Part shown: one piece after another, positions 37,391-49,010 of the stretch
How positions within the stretch are numbered: the first letter of the stretch is position 1
How the letters are laid out: every line of letters begins with the position of its first letter
Origin: Aspergillus flavus
Taxonomy: Eukaryota; Ascomycota; Eurotiomycetes; Eurotiales; Aspergillaceae
Reading direction: 5' to 3'
NCBI RefSeq assembly: GCF_009017415.1
Contig: NC_092409.1
Span: 3,472,001-3,536,000 of the forward strand
DNA: 64,000 nucleotides
Translations under genes and position numbers: made by a program
The notes under the pieces: model-generated
The model's input: only the letters and a program-made list of their open reading frames with translations
What the model was told of the DNA's origin: nothing
The model's database searches: none

Positions 37391-38876
37391 ATGGAGAACC
37401 GCCCCAGTTTGAACCTGATCGACAACACGTCCCCAACCCGTCGACTCTCCGACGATGAGGGTCTTTCGGAGGTTACAACAGCTGATGATCTGTCAAGAAA
37501 CACATCCAGGAGATGGAAAAAGCCTTCAGTACGGCGTGAGCTGACCAAGCGCAAGTATAAAAAATGGCAGCCACATAAGTTGGGAATCACAGACGACGAC
37601 GCGGACAGACGCCCATCGGACGCCAGACTGTCTCTAACAGCTACATATACAAACACTGAAGGCGAAAGCCTTGTCGATACTCCGACCGTGCCGACTACTG
37701 AACAACGTGATTTTGGTGCCTCCGAGCAAGAAAATGACGACCCTGAATCAGTGACCGGCCATGGTGTCAGGGGCCTCAAACCTGGTAGCGAGCTGGACAT
37801 TCTTTACGAGAACCAGCGGGGCTGGTTCTTCTTTGGCATTCCTCTTTATTCTCAAGGTTCTCTTCTCAACTTCGATCCATCTGCCTGGGTCACCTACGAC
37901 TTTCGAGATAGTCCGGTCAATATCACGAATGCGCAGGTGCCGGATCCCAGCTGGGAGTGGGCGTGGAAGACATGGTACGTGGACATGTCGGGCGATGTGG
38001 ATGATCAAGGCTGGCAGTATTCTTTCTCCTTTAGCTCGTCAGCCTGGCATGGGTCCCACCCTTGGTTTCATTCATTTGTCCGCAGGAGGCGATGGGTCAG
38101 ACTACGGGTTAAGAAAGCTTCGGAAAGAAGTCGCCGCGGGCGGTCAGGCTTTGAGATGGCTCATATGCTCAACGAGGACTACTTTACTATCCATACCGCC
38201 AAGAAGAAGAGAGCAGCAAGTGCAGGGCGTGGTTCCCAAGGGCCATCCACGCACTTGAGTCGAGCGACAACCAACGTGGACGAAGAAGGCCCTCTAGAAG
38301 AGATCGGAAATATCCCAACCCTCATGTATGCCCTGAAAAATGCAAAGATAGACCGTGAGAAGTTCGATATCCTCAGAAGGTTTGTGGCGGAGGGAGGCCA
38401 AGAGCTATACTATCTAGATGAAAAGGTAAGCACATGTTAACTCATACATCTATGATGCTGTTGCTAAAAGTTTCCAGATGCAAGATATAATGGCTCTATT
38501 TGTCTTCCAAGCCTCGCGGTGGCAACTAGTGACCTATATGACTGACCTCATCGAGGAGTTGTCAGGGAAGGAGCCTGAGTCTAGTGGTATGGATGCAGAG
38601 GAAACCCGACGGCAAAAAGACTACCTCTCGAAAGCTGTAGCCACAGCAAAGCATTATCTCACTGGGCCAGAGATCCTCGCTCCTGAAGGACGAGTGCCTG
38701 CTCGGGAAATGTCAGAGATGTTGGATTTGACCCCGGAAGCGAAGAGGGAAAGTCTTCTGTCTAGATCCTCTGGGAAATTCTCCCACAAGCCAATAGACAA
38801 CGGTGGGGAGATTAAAGGTATTCCTCAGGCGGCGGAGATCGGACGCGAAGGGCACATTTATCAGTATACATCTTGA
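37391..38876 (+). CDS. dysferlin-domain protein, Mug65/Spo73-like
   Basis: Predicted 477-aa protein. Exons 37391-38425 and 38478-38876, with a 52-nt phase-0 intron. After a basic, Ser/Thr-rich N-terminus comes a dysferlin (DysF) domain. The first half carries LYENQRGWFFFGIPLYSQGS. The second half has WEWAWKTWYVDMSGDVDDQG, WQYSFSF and WHGSHPWFHSFVRRRRWVRL, with the Trp/Arg-rich signature of the fold. A helical C-terminus (FDILRRFVAEGGQELYYLDE, then FQASRWQLVTYMTDLIEEL) follows. DysF proteins in fungi include peroxins Pex30-32 and the sporulation proteins Spo73/Mug65. No transmembrane helices are seen, which favours the Mug65/Spo73 group over peroxins. A membrane or prospore role is inferred from family. 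Confidence 0.75.
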
Positions 38877-39258
38877 TCCTTTGTAGTTAGCCGGTTTGGC
38901 TGGTCCAGAGTACGGGTCAGGTGAACGCCTTTGAGGCCACCCTCTCCGTACGACCTACCTATATATTCTCATTGGCTTCTTTTATCAGCTGTAGTTATTT
39001 TTATTTTATTATGGCTCTTAAATTCGAATAGTAAATCTGCGAAAGTTATACATCTTGTTTACGGCGAGTATCGGTCCGATTCCTGGAGAGCACTGACCGC
39101 CTGCCATTTTGATACGGCAAACATTTTCTAGAATCTCCGCGCTGGAGAGCTTCGCCCGCAGCTTGAAAAAACGACCTCTCTGTACAGGAACAAATCCAGA
39201 CTCGCCCGCGACTCTTCGCCCTTTCCATGACTCAGGCACTTGCTCCGTATACTCCTCG
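38877..39258. other. spacer upstream of PPR-like gene
   Basis: 382 bases. The downstream frame stays open back to 39109 but only through non-ATG codons. The rest is ordinary 3' UTR and promoter with no visible motif. Confidence 0.4.
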
Positions 39259-41787
39259 ATGTTATCGCGTGGCCGCCCGTGTCTGAAAAGACGTGTATTG
39301 TCCACCGTCTTAGACACCGTTGCGGTTGGCCCCGACGAACCTCTCCTGTTCCTCTACCCCCGTTGGTTCACTGCAGCAGTCCGCCAACGGAGGTCAATCT
39401 CGTCAACTAAATGCACTTCTAAATGTACAGCGAGACTATGCAACGCGGGCGGGTTCGTTCCGGGGACGCGCCGGAGGTTGTCACTCGGGGATTCTACGAA
39501 ACGGTGGGCATCTAGTAACAGTGCAGCCAAATCTAATGTGATTGAGGAGGCTGGAAGCTCACAGCAGAACGATGGACCTGGCGCTACACTAGAGAGTGGA
39601 CAAGATGGGGAGAAAGGGGTTGAATTAAAACACGACGGCGTGAATCCACCAAAAAACACTACAAGTCCTAAGCCATCATTGCCCGATTCCCCGGAGAGGA
39701 GCAAGTTGCTTGAAGAGAGACGAAAACGCCTGTTCAACATATTTGCAGATATCGACTCGAAACCTTCCCGTCCACCACCGCCGCCTCCTCCGAAATCCAG
39801 TGCCCCGAGAGGAAGAGAACTGAAAACACATGCGAGGCCATTGGCAGCCCCTCCCAAAATTCACTCTCATGAGAGAGCGCGTGCTACTATGAAATCATTA
39901 TCTGTTAGGGATAGGCGGAAGTTACGGTGCCGGTTGTTTTTCACTAAGCGGATGAACCCCGAAGCGAAATGGAGGTGGACCCTTTGGACTAAGCTGGAGG
40001 AATTGTTCGAGCGAATGGAGCAGAATACTACCGTGTGGAAGAAGAGAGGCACAAAACACAAGGAGATGCTATTGCCGGAGGAGACTGTTGCTCTCCTTGC
40101 AGGTGCTACGGACATGGCGATGAAGGAAAATGTCTGGTACGTGCCTGTGCACAATGGGTGTAAGGTCCATGTGCTACATCCACGGGAGAGCGAAGGTCAA
40201 TACAGGAAGGTTGTATTGTCTGGTTCCGAACGAGTGGTGGAGCTTGTCGGGGATCGTATTGCGCATGCAAAGAGCCTTCAAGAAATGGGTGACCCTTTGG
40301 TCGATATCAGAAAGCCACCGATCCCCGTGTTTCCATCATTGGAGACCATGGCGCGGAAAAATATTCCGATCCCCATTATTCGGGGTGTATGGGACTTTTA
40401 TAAATCCGCTAAGGATCCTGCGAATTTGGGAACGCTGCTCCCCCTTTCCCAAAATTTGTTGAGTGTCAGGGAATTTGCGGAGCATGTTGATGAAGTCGCG
40501 CGGTCATTGCCTTCTCATAAAGCCTCTCCAGAGTATTCTCATCAAAAGCAAGTGGCCAAATCTCTCCTTTCCTTGTTCCAGAACGAGCGGTACCATGGCT
40601 ATTTGTCCACTGCTGCATTGAATACAGCACTATCTTTCCTCCTTGACCATGAGTTTGTGAGGTACGCGCGCATGATCTTCCTGAGAGCAGAGCATGTCGT
40701 GACAGTAGACTCCTTCAATATCTTGTTGAAGTTCGCGGCTCAAAAGCAGGATATGCGTCTTTTCCGCCAGTTTCTGCTGACAATGCCGAGGTTGAATATC
40801 CGGCCGAATCCATATACCTGGCTTACATTCCTTGACTGCCTTGTCTCACCTAAAGCGAAGGCGAATCTCGTCTCGCGTATGATGCAAAAAGGCTACCTCA
40901 ACGAGTCTAGTGCTATGCGAACGGCGCTGCAGGTGACGATACAAAACACCTTCCGTGCACACCTCGAGAGCGGGAAAAGTGTTGACTCCTTTTTTAATAT
41001 GCTTATTGAGACACAGGGTACCAATTGGTTCCCTCCATCACTGATCAATCAAATGTTGAACGTTGCTGCCAGACGCAAGGACTTTTCGGCCATGGAGCGG
41101 TTACTTCAAATATGCAAACAGCAAGGCTTTGCTGTTAAGGGTTCTACTGTCAACCAAATTGTCTTGCTGTTTCGCAAGGATATATTCTCCCTCCTCCGGT
41201 TCTTGTTTCGATTCATCGACCGTCCCGAGCGTGTACTCACAAAAGATTCTTGGGAGAAACTGTTCTTGATGGCCTTCAAAGGGCGACACTACAACATCTG
41301 CCGTGTGCTGTGGAGATACGCGTGCATGTACAGAGGCGTGACATACAACATGCGACAGTCTGTGCTTACATCGTTGCTCCGCAATACATCATTTCGAAAG
41401 ACTGGAGGTCAATACAACCAACTTTGGCTCACCAGTGCAGGCAAAGTCATCGTGGGGATTGATCTTCATCTTCCGAATTATCCTTTAAATGAGTCATTTG
41501 CAGATCTTGTACCATCTGAGTTCAGTCGGAACCCAGTTGCTTCTCTTGCAACTGGATTCAAGCCTACTGGTGGAGAGCGTGAGAAGCAGCAACTTCTGGC
41601 CTCAAAACTGACATTACGTGATACGGAAGTCGGTCCAATGTACCGGCCTTCGAGGTCATTGAATATCATGTTGGAGGCCGCAGCCGTGCTGGATCAGGAA
41701 TGGAAAACGGTCCCTCGACCAACACAGTGGCTGATGCAAAACGCTATCAAAGTCTCAGTGAAAAGAAAGTCGGATTATCTGCAGTGA
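39259..41787 (+). CDS. pentatricopeptide-repeat-like mitochondrial protein
   Basis: Intronless 842-aa protein starting at ATG 39259; the frame is open upstream without an ATG. The N-terminus is basic and Arg/Ser-rich (MLSRGRPCLKRRVLSTV), as expected for a mitochondrial presequence. A low-complexity region with a run of prolines (about residues 170-180) precedes a globular segment. From about residue 400 helical pairs suggest PPR-type repeats, for example VDSFNILLKFAAQKQDMRLF and PNPYTWLTFLDCLVSPKAK, and PSLINQMLNVAARRKDFSAM. Fungal PPR proteins of this size bind specific mitochondrial transcripts and support their maturation or translation. The target RNA is unknown. The repeats are divergent and were recognised by pattern, not by a profile search. 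Confidence 0.75.
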   Translation: MLSRGRPCLKRRVLSTVLDTVAVGPDEPLLFLYPRWFTAAVRQRRSISSTKCTSKCTARLCNAGGFVPGTRRRLSLGDSTKRWASSNSAAKSNVIEEAGSSQQNDGPGATLESGQDGEKGVELKHDGVNPPKNTTSPKPSLPDSPERSKLLEERRKRLFNIFADIDSKPSRPPPPPPPKSSAPRGRELKTHARPLAAPPKIHSHERARATMKSLSVRDRRKLRCRLFFTKRMNPEAKWRWTLWTKLEELFERMEQNTTVWKKRGTKHKEMLLPEETVALLAGATDMAMKENVWYVPVHNGCKVHVLHPRESEGQYRKVVLSGSERVVELVGDRIAHAKSLQEMGDPLVDIRKPPIPVFPSLETMARKNIPIPIIRGVWDFYKSAKDPANLGTLLPLSQNLLSVREFAEHVDEVARSLPSHKASPEYSHQKQVAKSLLSLFQNERYHGYLSTAALNTALSFLLDHEFVRYARMIFLRAEHVVTVDSFNILLKFAAQKQDMRLFRQFLLTMPRLNIRPNPYTWLTFLDCLVSPKAKANLVSRMMQKGYLNESSAMRTALQVTIQNTFRAHLESGKSVDSFFNMLIETQGTNWFPPSLINQMLNVAARRKDFSAMERLLQICKQQGFAVKGSTVNQIVLLFRKDIFSLLRFLFRFIDRPERVLTKDSWEKLFLMAFKGRHYNICRVLWRYACMYRGVTYNMRQSVLTSLLRNTSFRKTGGQYNQLWLTSAGKVIVGIDLHLPNYPLNESFADLVPSEFSRNPVASLATGFKPTGGEREKQQLLASKLTLRDTEVGPMYRPSRSLNIMLEAAAVLDQEWKTVPRPTQWLMQNAIKVSVKRKSDYLQ

Positions 41788-42158
41788 ACGTAGTTGAACT
41801 GCCTTTGACTGGGGTTGAACTATACACTGTACCTGTTGATCAGGGACTCACTACCCACTTCCTGCATATAATATTGGCTGTATGAGCTACAGAGTTGCCC
41901 AACAGCTATCCACATATCATGTATGAACTCAACAGCGCTTTTACGTCTGACCTTTCTGTACATTATACCTCTGTATACTAACCCCTCCTCTTTTCTATAT
42001 AATGCCATGTATAGATACTATAGAAATAGACTTCGGCTTCTCAGCCCTACTGTTCATTGCAATAGATCGTTAAAATGTATTCGTCACTCATATTCTCTAT
42101 TGTCGTAATTGCGTAGTCTATAAGTTATTCACAAGAAGCGATCTGCCATTCCGTCTCA
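41788..42158. other. spacer between convergent PPR-like gene and mak3
   Basis: 371 bases between two stops; AT-rich 3' UTR sequence only. Confidence 0.4.
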
Positions 42159-42861
42159 TCATTGATTGCCATTTCCATGAAGCAAAGCTGGCGGCGGAGG
42201 AGCAATTGGACCAGACATATCAGGGGGCCCGTATGGGTCGAACGCCGTCCGCATGGACCCCACGCCCTCCTTGAGGTATAGCACCAAGCGATAGGCCGAG
42301 TTACCGTTCAAATAGTATCGATGCAATCTTTTACTGCGTAGGAACCCCAGTCGCTCATACAATTTAATGGCGGCCGTATTTGTAATTTCGGTCTCGAGCG
42401 CGATCTGCAAGCCCCTCATATTAGTATAATCCCTTCTGAATGGAGCACATGTGCAACCCTGCGGGACCCGGGCAACAAACCTCGTCCGCATCACGCGCAA
42501 TCATCGCATCAATCGCCATTCTGACCAATTTCGTTGCAATCCCGCGACCTCGATGCTCTTCTCGCACCGCCAACATTGCAATATACCCTCTTAACGGGCC
42601 GCCGCGATGTGGTTCCAGCTTCGAGACTACAACCCCGACCATCGGGTCCGGCAGTGTGTCATCCATGGCCATGAAACAGAGATCGCCCCATTGGTAGAGG
42701 AAATACCGGTAGACGTAGATGCTGTACGGCTCAGAGAGGTCCTTGGAGATTAGTTGCCGCATAGCAGCGACATATTCGTCTTCGCGTGCGCCGTCATAGC
42801 GGATGTAGCGGAGGTCTGGTGGTGCAGCGGAGACTGCGGTGGGAGTAGCGTCATGGCTCAT
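42159..42861 (-). CDS. mak3: NatC catalytic subunit Mak3/Naa30 N-acetyltransferase
   Basis: Predicted 208-aa GNAT enzyme. Exons 42861-42481 and 42404-42159, with a 76-nt phase-0 intron. It acetylates N-termini beginning Met-hydrophobic, as catalytic subunit of the ribosome-associated NatC complex. Family landmarks: DLRYIRYDGAREDEY, ISKDLSEPYSIYVYRYFLYQ and W, the acetyl-CoA loop RGRGIATKLV, and IALETEITNTAAIKLYERLG then FLRSKRLHRYYLNG. The splice (DADE/IALETE) restores the conserved core. ATG 42861 (MSHDATPTAV) matches the usual short N-terminus. The frame stays open to another ATG at 43056, giving a 65-residue basic, Ser-rich extension that could be a second isoform. It is divergent from lro1. 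Confidence 0.92.
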
Positions 42862-43301
42862 TCCGGCCGCGTATTCGGACTCATTGAGAGAATCCAATCT
42901 TTCTATGTTGATTTTGGGAAAAGAGTGACAGGTGCGGGAGGGCGTTGTAATAGTTCTGAGCGAGTGTGGGGAATTGGAGCGGCTGAGGAAGTAAGAGGAG
43001 GAATTCAGGTACAAAGGGAGGAAAACGGACTTTGTAATTTTGGAATTAAATCTCATGACGTCCCATTTTGGTTGCAACTTCAGAAAGCATGTGATTTCCG
43101 TTTCCCAACTTCTTCACCTTGTGCGCCTTTTTTTTTTCCTTTCTCCCTCCTTTTCTTTTTCTTTCTTGACTTCACTTTTCTGGCTGTCTGTTCTGTTGAG
43201 TATCTTTCTTACTTGATATATACCGAAGAGTCTACCTCTTTCCTTCAATCCGCGGCTGTCAATTCCACCCATTGTCCTCCGTGTTCCTGGCGATCGCCCA
43301 T
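42862..43301. promoter_or_regulatory. divergent promoter of mak3 and lro1
   Basis: 440-bp spacer between the chosen starts. The lro1 side has a strong T/C-rich tract (about 43128-43175). The mak3 side overlaps the possible N-terminal extension of Mak3 (ATG 43056). Confidence 0.45.
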
Positions 43302-45355
43302 ATGCTCCGCCGTCGCCTGGCCAAGGACGACAATGTCCAATCCGCTTCTACGGACTCCTCTCGCGATGAAAGCAAAGTAGTTCCCGCTACGCAGACTGCA
43401 ACGCCAGCCGAGAAACCGAAGAAAGAGTCATTCGTGACGAAGCCGCGGAGTAAACGTCGCAATGGTCTTATCTTCGTTCTGGGCGGCATTTTCGGAATTA
43501 TCGTCGCCGCGTTCTTCGCCAACCAACAAGATGTGATCAGTCTCGATGCGCTGATGGATCTGAACTTGGATGCGTTGATGGATGTTATACCGCAGGGCAT
43601 TGTGAAAGATGTGAGGGAGTTCTCGGTATGTCAACCCCTCTTTCCTTCATAGAGGTAGTGATCAAATCTGATTGTATTAATGTCGGATAGCAACATGAGC
43701 GCGACGCTGTCAGCTATGATTCATTCTCCGTCGGTCTACAACTTCAATCGCAAGGCATTCAAGCTAAGCATCCCATTGTCATGATCCCCGGCGTTATCTC
43801 CACTGGGCTCGAGAGCTGGGGCACCGAGGTGTCGTCCCGCCAGTATTTCCGTCGGAGACTCTGGGGCAGTTGGAGTATGATGCGCGCTTTGGTCCTGGAT
43901 AAGGCAGAGTGGAAAAACCATATCATGCTGGATAAGGATACCGGGTTGGATCCGCCGGGGATCAAGCTACGGGCGGCACAGGGTTTTGATGCGACTGATT
44001 TCTTCATCACGGGATACTGGATCTGGAATAAGATTCTTGAGAACCTGGCGACAATCGGGTATGATCCGACTAATGCCTTCACTGCCGCTTATGATTGGAG
44101 ACTGTCTTATCTGAACCTGGAGGTCCGTGACCAGTACTTCAGTCGGTTGAAGTCCTACATCGAGACTGCCGTTCTCGTGAAAGGAGAAAAAGTGGCTCTA
44201 GCTTCACACAGCATGGGCTCGCAGGTGCTCTTCTATTTCTTTAAATGGGTTGAGCATCCGGAGCATGGTAAGGGAGGCAGTGACTGGGTTAACAGACACG
44301 TTGCCTCCTGGATCAACATCAGCGGGTGCATGCTGGGCGCCGTCAAGGGTCTAACGGCCGTCCTCTCGGGCGAAATGAGGGATACCGCCCAGTTGAACGC
44401 CTTTGCCGTGTACGGTTTGGAGAAGTTCCTGTCCAAGGAGGAACGAGCTGAGATCTTCCGGGCCATGCCCGGCATCTCGAGCATGCTCCCCAAGGGCGGA
44501 GAAGCCGTATGGGGCAATGCAACGTGGGCTCCGGACGACCTGCCCGGCCAGCACACGAGCTACGGAAATCTGCTGAAGTTCCAGCAGACCAACTCGTCCC
44601 TAACAGCCAAGAACCTCACGGTCTCCGAAAGTCTGGCGTATCTTATGAACTCGAGCGACGAATGGTACCGCAATCAAGTCCAAACCAGCTACTCGCACGG
44701 AGTCGCACACACCACCGCGCAAGTCGAAGCAAACGAAAACGACCCTCGCACATGGCTCAACCCCCTTGAGGCCCGTTTGCCATTGGCCCCGGACATGAAG
44801 GTCTATTGCTTCTACGGCGTCGGCAAACCAACCGAACGCAGCTACTACTACCAGGAGGAGCGCGATCCCCTGGTCAACCTAAACGTCAGTATTGACACCA
44901 CCGTCACCAACAGCGACGGAGTCGACCACGGCGTCGTCATGGGCGAAGGCGACGGCACCGTCAACCTTCTTAGCACCGGCTACATGTGCGCCAAGGGATG
45001 GAATATTAAACGGTACAACCCAGCAGGAGTCAAGATCAAGGTCTTTGAAATGCCACACGAACCAGACAGGTTCTCACCACGCGGTGGTCCAAACACAGGT
45101 ACAACATCTCCATCTCCACCCCCTACTACATCACCCTACATCACATTCAATCAACACCCAACAACAACCCCATTCCCAGATATTGTATACCCAAACTAAC
45201 AATTTAAAGGCGATCACGTTGACATCCTCGGCCGAGCCTCCTTGAACGAACTCATCCTCCGCGTAGCAGGCGGCCACGGCGACGAAATCGAAGAAACCTT
45301 CGTCTCAAAAATCAAAGAGTACGCAGACCGGGTGCAGATCTTTGAAGAGGAATAG
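43302..45355 (+). CDS. lro1: phospholipid:diacylglycerol acyltransferase Lro1
   Basis: Predicted 625-aa ER enzyme of the LCAT family that makes triacylglycerol by moving an acyl chain from a phospholipid to diacylglycerol. Exons 43302-43625, 43691-45098 and 45210-45355. A short basic cytosolic N-terminus precedes a single transmembrane anchor (NGLIFVLGGIFGIIVAAFFA, about 54-73). The lumenal domain follows, starting with GLQLQSQGIQAKHPIVMIPG and WGTEVSSRQYFRRRLWGSW. The Ser-Asp-His triad is visible: Ser in LASHSMGSQVLFYF, Asp in GEGDGTVNLLS and His in GDHVDILGRASLNE. The last intron (111 nt) must be removed to obtain that histidine, because the unspliced frame ends in a low-complexity Pro/Thr tail. 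The start is the first ATG of the open frame. Confidence 0.95.
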
Positions 45356-46327
45356 ATAGATAGATTTAATACCCCAATGTTTTCCTCTTGTTTCTTTCTT
45401 ATGAATTATTTTCAGCATATATCTATTATACAAGAGATAATCCTGTTATGTATTATGTATGGTTGGTGAACGGATGATGTTTATGTCCTCTTTATGTTTA
45501 TTGGTGGGTCCGGAGAAGGGGACTCTGTATAGATATTGAATTGAGATATCATTAGTACTCACTATTATTACCTACGCACAATATTCCCCTTATACACAGC
45601 TCCAAGTTGGGCCATTCCCTGGATTGATTTACTGCTATAGAAGTAGTTAATGTATCTTAGATATAATTTAGCTAAAGTTGTCCCCTCCAAATCCAGAACT
45701 GTCGCAACACACCCTATTATTCAGACAGGTAATGGAGCACAGGACGGATGGTTTTCGGTCAGACTTCTCTATGCCTTGAATTACTTATTAAAAGGCCTAG
45801 GATCAAGTCAAACCTAGCTCACAGCGGCTAACTCCCAGACAACTTGCTAAGAAATACAATAGCAACCCATACGAAGATAGGAAGGTAGTTCCTGGCCAGG
45901 AACTTCTTGACAAGAATATATTGACCCCAGTCACAATTATTCAAACAATAGAGATGATTGATTGCTTTCTTTATAAGATTCAATAAGAATTTAAACAGGC
46001 AATACACAAGCGTATCCTGCTTTAGATTCAATTTTAGTATTCTCGCACGGATTCCCTAACTTCTTTTACTTCCAGTTACTCCTCGGTAATGGTGATTGAG
46101 AATAGGGCTTGAGCATCCTCGTGAAGAGCCTCGGTTCTGATCTCCCTTGCATGGTTTAATCAATCAATCATTCAAGATTGTATCAATCGGTTTGAGCCTG
46201 ATTGTTGAATGTCTACCAATCTTGTAGAATAAGTGTTGCTATATATCTTTATTATTTAACTAGGAATATAACCGCAATCAATTGGATCAATCCGATTATT
46301 CATTCTATATAGATCGTATCCAAACCC
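45356..46327. other. AT-rich spacer between convergent lro1 and protease-like gene
   Basis: 972 AT-rich bases between two stops. It includes a perfect 18-bp palindrome AGTTCCTGGCCAGGAACT (45887-45904) and short ATCA/GATA tandem runs. No gene was recognised. The AT-richness could reflect decayed mobile DNA. Confidence 0.4.
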
Positions 46328-48167
46328 TCAATATCCACTGTCTCGCTCCCCAGGGCCTCTGCTCGGTTCACCAGGCCATTCCTGTGTGTAAAAGACTACT
46401 TCGTCAGCCCCAGTCTGTTCTTTGATATCTGCGATGAGGTCGTCGATATGGGTGAAAACCACTATCTGTCCCTGAACTTGTCCACCAAAGGCCATTCCTA
46501 CTGCATTGCCATAGCCTGTGAATAGAAGGGCCCCCGAGTCACCGGGCTCGAAAGAAGGCTGCGATGCCCGACGACAGACCGACTGCTCATCTGTCGCGCG
46601 CCGTTCCCCGTTCGCTGCAACAGTGAAAATCGTAGTGGGGAGTATGCTGTATCTGCAGATAGCCGCATTCGATTCGCAACCGTATGTGTGAAGGGGCTGG
46701 CCATGATCCAACGGCAGACCCTGTTCTATGTAGCCGTTTTCAGCTTTCAGGAACATTGGAAGATATCTCTCGGTAAATTGGCCAAACTGATAATTTCACA
46801 TTAAGCTACTTCCGAATAGAAAGAGGAGAGCAGAAACTCACTTTATTAGATGGACACGCTCGGGTCGGATGGGGCTTTAGAAGAGCCCAATCCATGATTC
46901 TAGTCGTGCCGTCGCCAGAATGTGCCCAGACTTCGCCAAACCTATACGTCTTTAAATCATAGTAGGAATGTAGATGTGTAAGATCGTCTTCATGAGACTT
47001 GATGAGATCTCGGAGATTTCGCCACAATGCTTTCCGGTCGTCTGGGAGGTCTCCATCCACTCTAAGTTGCTCCAAGGTGCGATAAGGTTCTCCTCTCTTG
47101 AGGTATGAGACTGTCTCCGTAAGTTTATCGATGCACTCTTTGACCTTGCCATAAGTTGGACAGTCGACCTCCTGTGCTGATTCAGATATTAACGCATCTT
47201 GGGGTTGTTTATCGAATATGCAATGACGACATGTCAAGCCAAATGGCTCCCATTCAGAGTCAGGCTTTTGCCGTATATTGAGCCATCCCCCGAAGGTGCC
47301 ATAAGTGTCGCCATCCCGAGCACCTACACTATGTCCAATCGTGGCTACTCTTGGACCTTCGCGGGTATGAACAGGATAACGAGAGTTGATTTCACTCTGA
47401 ATCGACGGTCGACGGGCGCAAAAGATACTGCGATCTTTATAAATCTCCACGTCCACCATAGAAAGGTCAAACTCGTTCAAGATATTGTTGACATCCTGCT
47501 TAGCGAGATTCCAGTTTCGCTCTGATTTCAGATCGACAGTGATGAGGATAGTCGGTTTGTACTCCACATCCTTGTAGCCCATACGATAGCAGCCTAGCAT
47601 TTGGAATCCAGACACATCAACAGAGTCTAGGATGCGTTTGCGAACCATATCCCACTTGGAGAAGATTGCGTCAGTCGGCTCGCATATAAGGATATTGGGG
47701 CCAACTTTTAGACGCCAGTCAATAATATCAACAGTCACATGTCCCAAGCCGTGTCTGCGAAGAAGATCGTGCATCTCCTGTGCTGCCTGGAGCCAGTTCT
47801 CCCGAGAATCATCTCGTGGAGTGTCTACCATAACTTGTAATGCTAGAATCGGTTCTGCAGAGTCGTCATAGCACGGCGTGCACTCCATAGACTGCATGGA
47901 CCCGCAAACCTTCCAAGTTTCGAGAATGGGCTGCAGTTCCTGAAATGGAAGTTGTTCAATCACGGTTGTGCGGCTGTTGTACGGTATGTCGCAGAGCTTT
48001 GGCCCACCAGCCCGTCGAAGTCCGGTCGCAGTTATACTGGCTTCCATCGTGGTAGGATGAGACGGGGTAGTGGGATCGTGGTTTTGCGAAGGGGATAGCG
48101 TACAGATATCCTTGGAAGCGCCTGGAGCGCAGAATATATGGCAGTCTACTTCTGCCAATTTGGCCAT
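46328..48167 (-). CDS. PA-clan (trypsin-fold) serine-protease-like protein with novel N-terminus
   Basis: Predicted 594-aa protein in two exons, 48167-46842 and 46786-46328; intron 55 nt, phase 0. The C-terminal half looks like a chymotrypsin-fold peptidase. His315 lies in FGLTCRHCIF, Asp426 in RIMDWALL and Ser526 in EPGDSGALLF. They occur in the correct order, so it may be active. There is no signal peptide, so it would act inside the cell. The N-terminal half (about 60-265) has two similar alpha/beta units (about 107-152 and 206-246), each with a VD strand, an R-NW helix and a closing hydrophobic strand. I do not recognise this domain. The His-Asp gap of about 110 residues is long, with an inserted helical segment. 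Substrate and role are unknown. Confidence 0.75.
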
Positions 48168-49010
48168 ATGTCGGTAAAAGTGCCAATAAACAGAGAAGAT
48201 GTCAAGTCTGAGCTAATAGAATGATTTCCAGCACTAACAGGTGGTTCATAAACAAGATAGAGGAAGAAGGGAAGTGGGATTATATACTGCCCGGTACGGA
48301 AGGATGGATGTTCTCAGTCAAGCAGTCGAGATGTGTGTGGAGGTAAAGATATAGGAAAATCACCAAGTAATCAAAAAGTAAGGCCTTTATCTGCTTTGTT
48401 CTAAAAATACAACAAGCACTCAGGCATTGCATGGATTCAATTCTTTGAGAAAAGGTTCACTGTGCCCGTTTGCTCGTTCCTTTCAGATGCAACATCCATT
48501 ATTCATCTGTCTTTGAGGATTGAAATAGAATAGTTGAAAGGGATTCTCACAGTTTCAAAGTCAAGGTCATCCTCCACAGTCAGCATTCCCTCTTCCTGGT
48601 GATTGTATTCCACTCTCGAAGCAAAAGTCGATAACCCCGAGTAAGCAGACATCCAGAGTAACCACACAGTCTCCTGGCGGTGAATATTCCCCTTTCATAC
48701 CTGCCAATAGTCCAATAGTCCAATAGTAGAATCGTTCAGATACTTCACGCATCTAGAGAGAGTACCAGTAGGAACTGATTCACCGAGTAGCTCCAGCCTC
48801 GCCTATAAAGAGGGCCCCCTTTTCATCCATTCTTCTTTCCTCCATCTTCCCTCATTCTTCCTTGTCTCATCGATCCGTTCATCCTCCACCTTTCTCCGGT
48901 TTCCTCCTTATTGTTTTCCGGATAGGCTTGCTCCCGCAGCCCCATCAAGGCGTCCAATATCTCTCTCGATAGAAAGGTAGCCTGGCTATATTACCTGCAT
49001 CAATTCAACC
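48168..49010. other. promoter region between protease-like gene and helicase relic
   Basis: 843-bp divergent spacer. Near the right end a TATAAA (about 48803) is followed by a strongly pyrimidine-rich leader up to ATG 49011. This looks like an intact fungal core promoter in front of the broken reading frame there. Confidence 0.45.

Noticed and set aside
39109..39258. Upstream extension of the PPR-like frame
   Set aside because: The 50 extra codons begin with TTG. The first ATG (39259) gives a good mitochondrial-type N-terminus.
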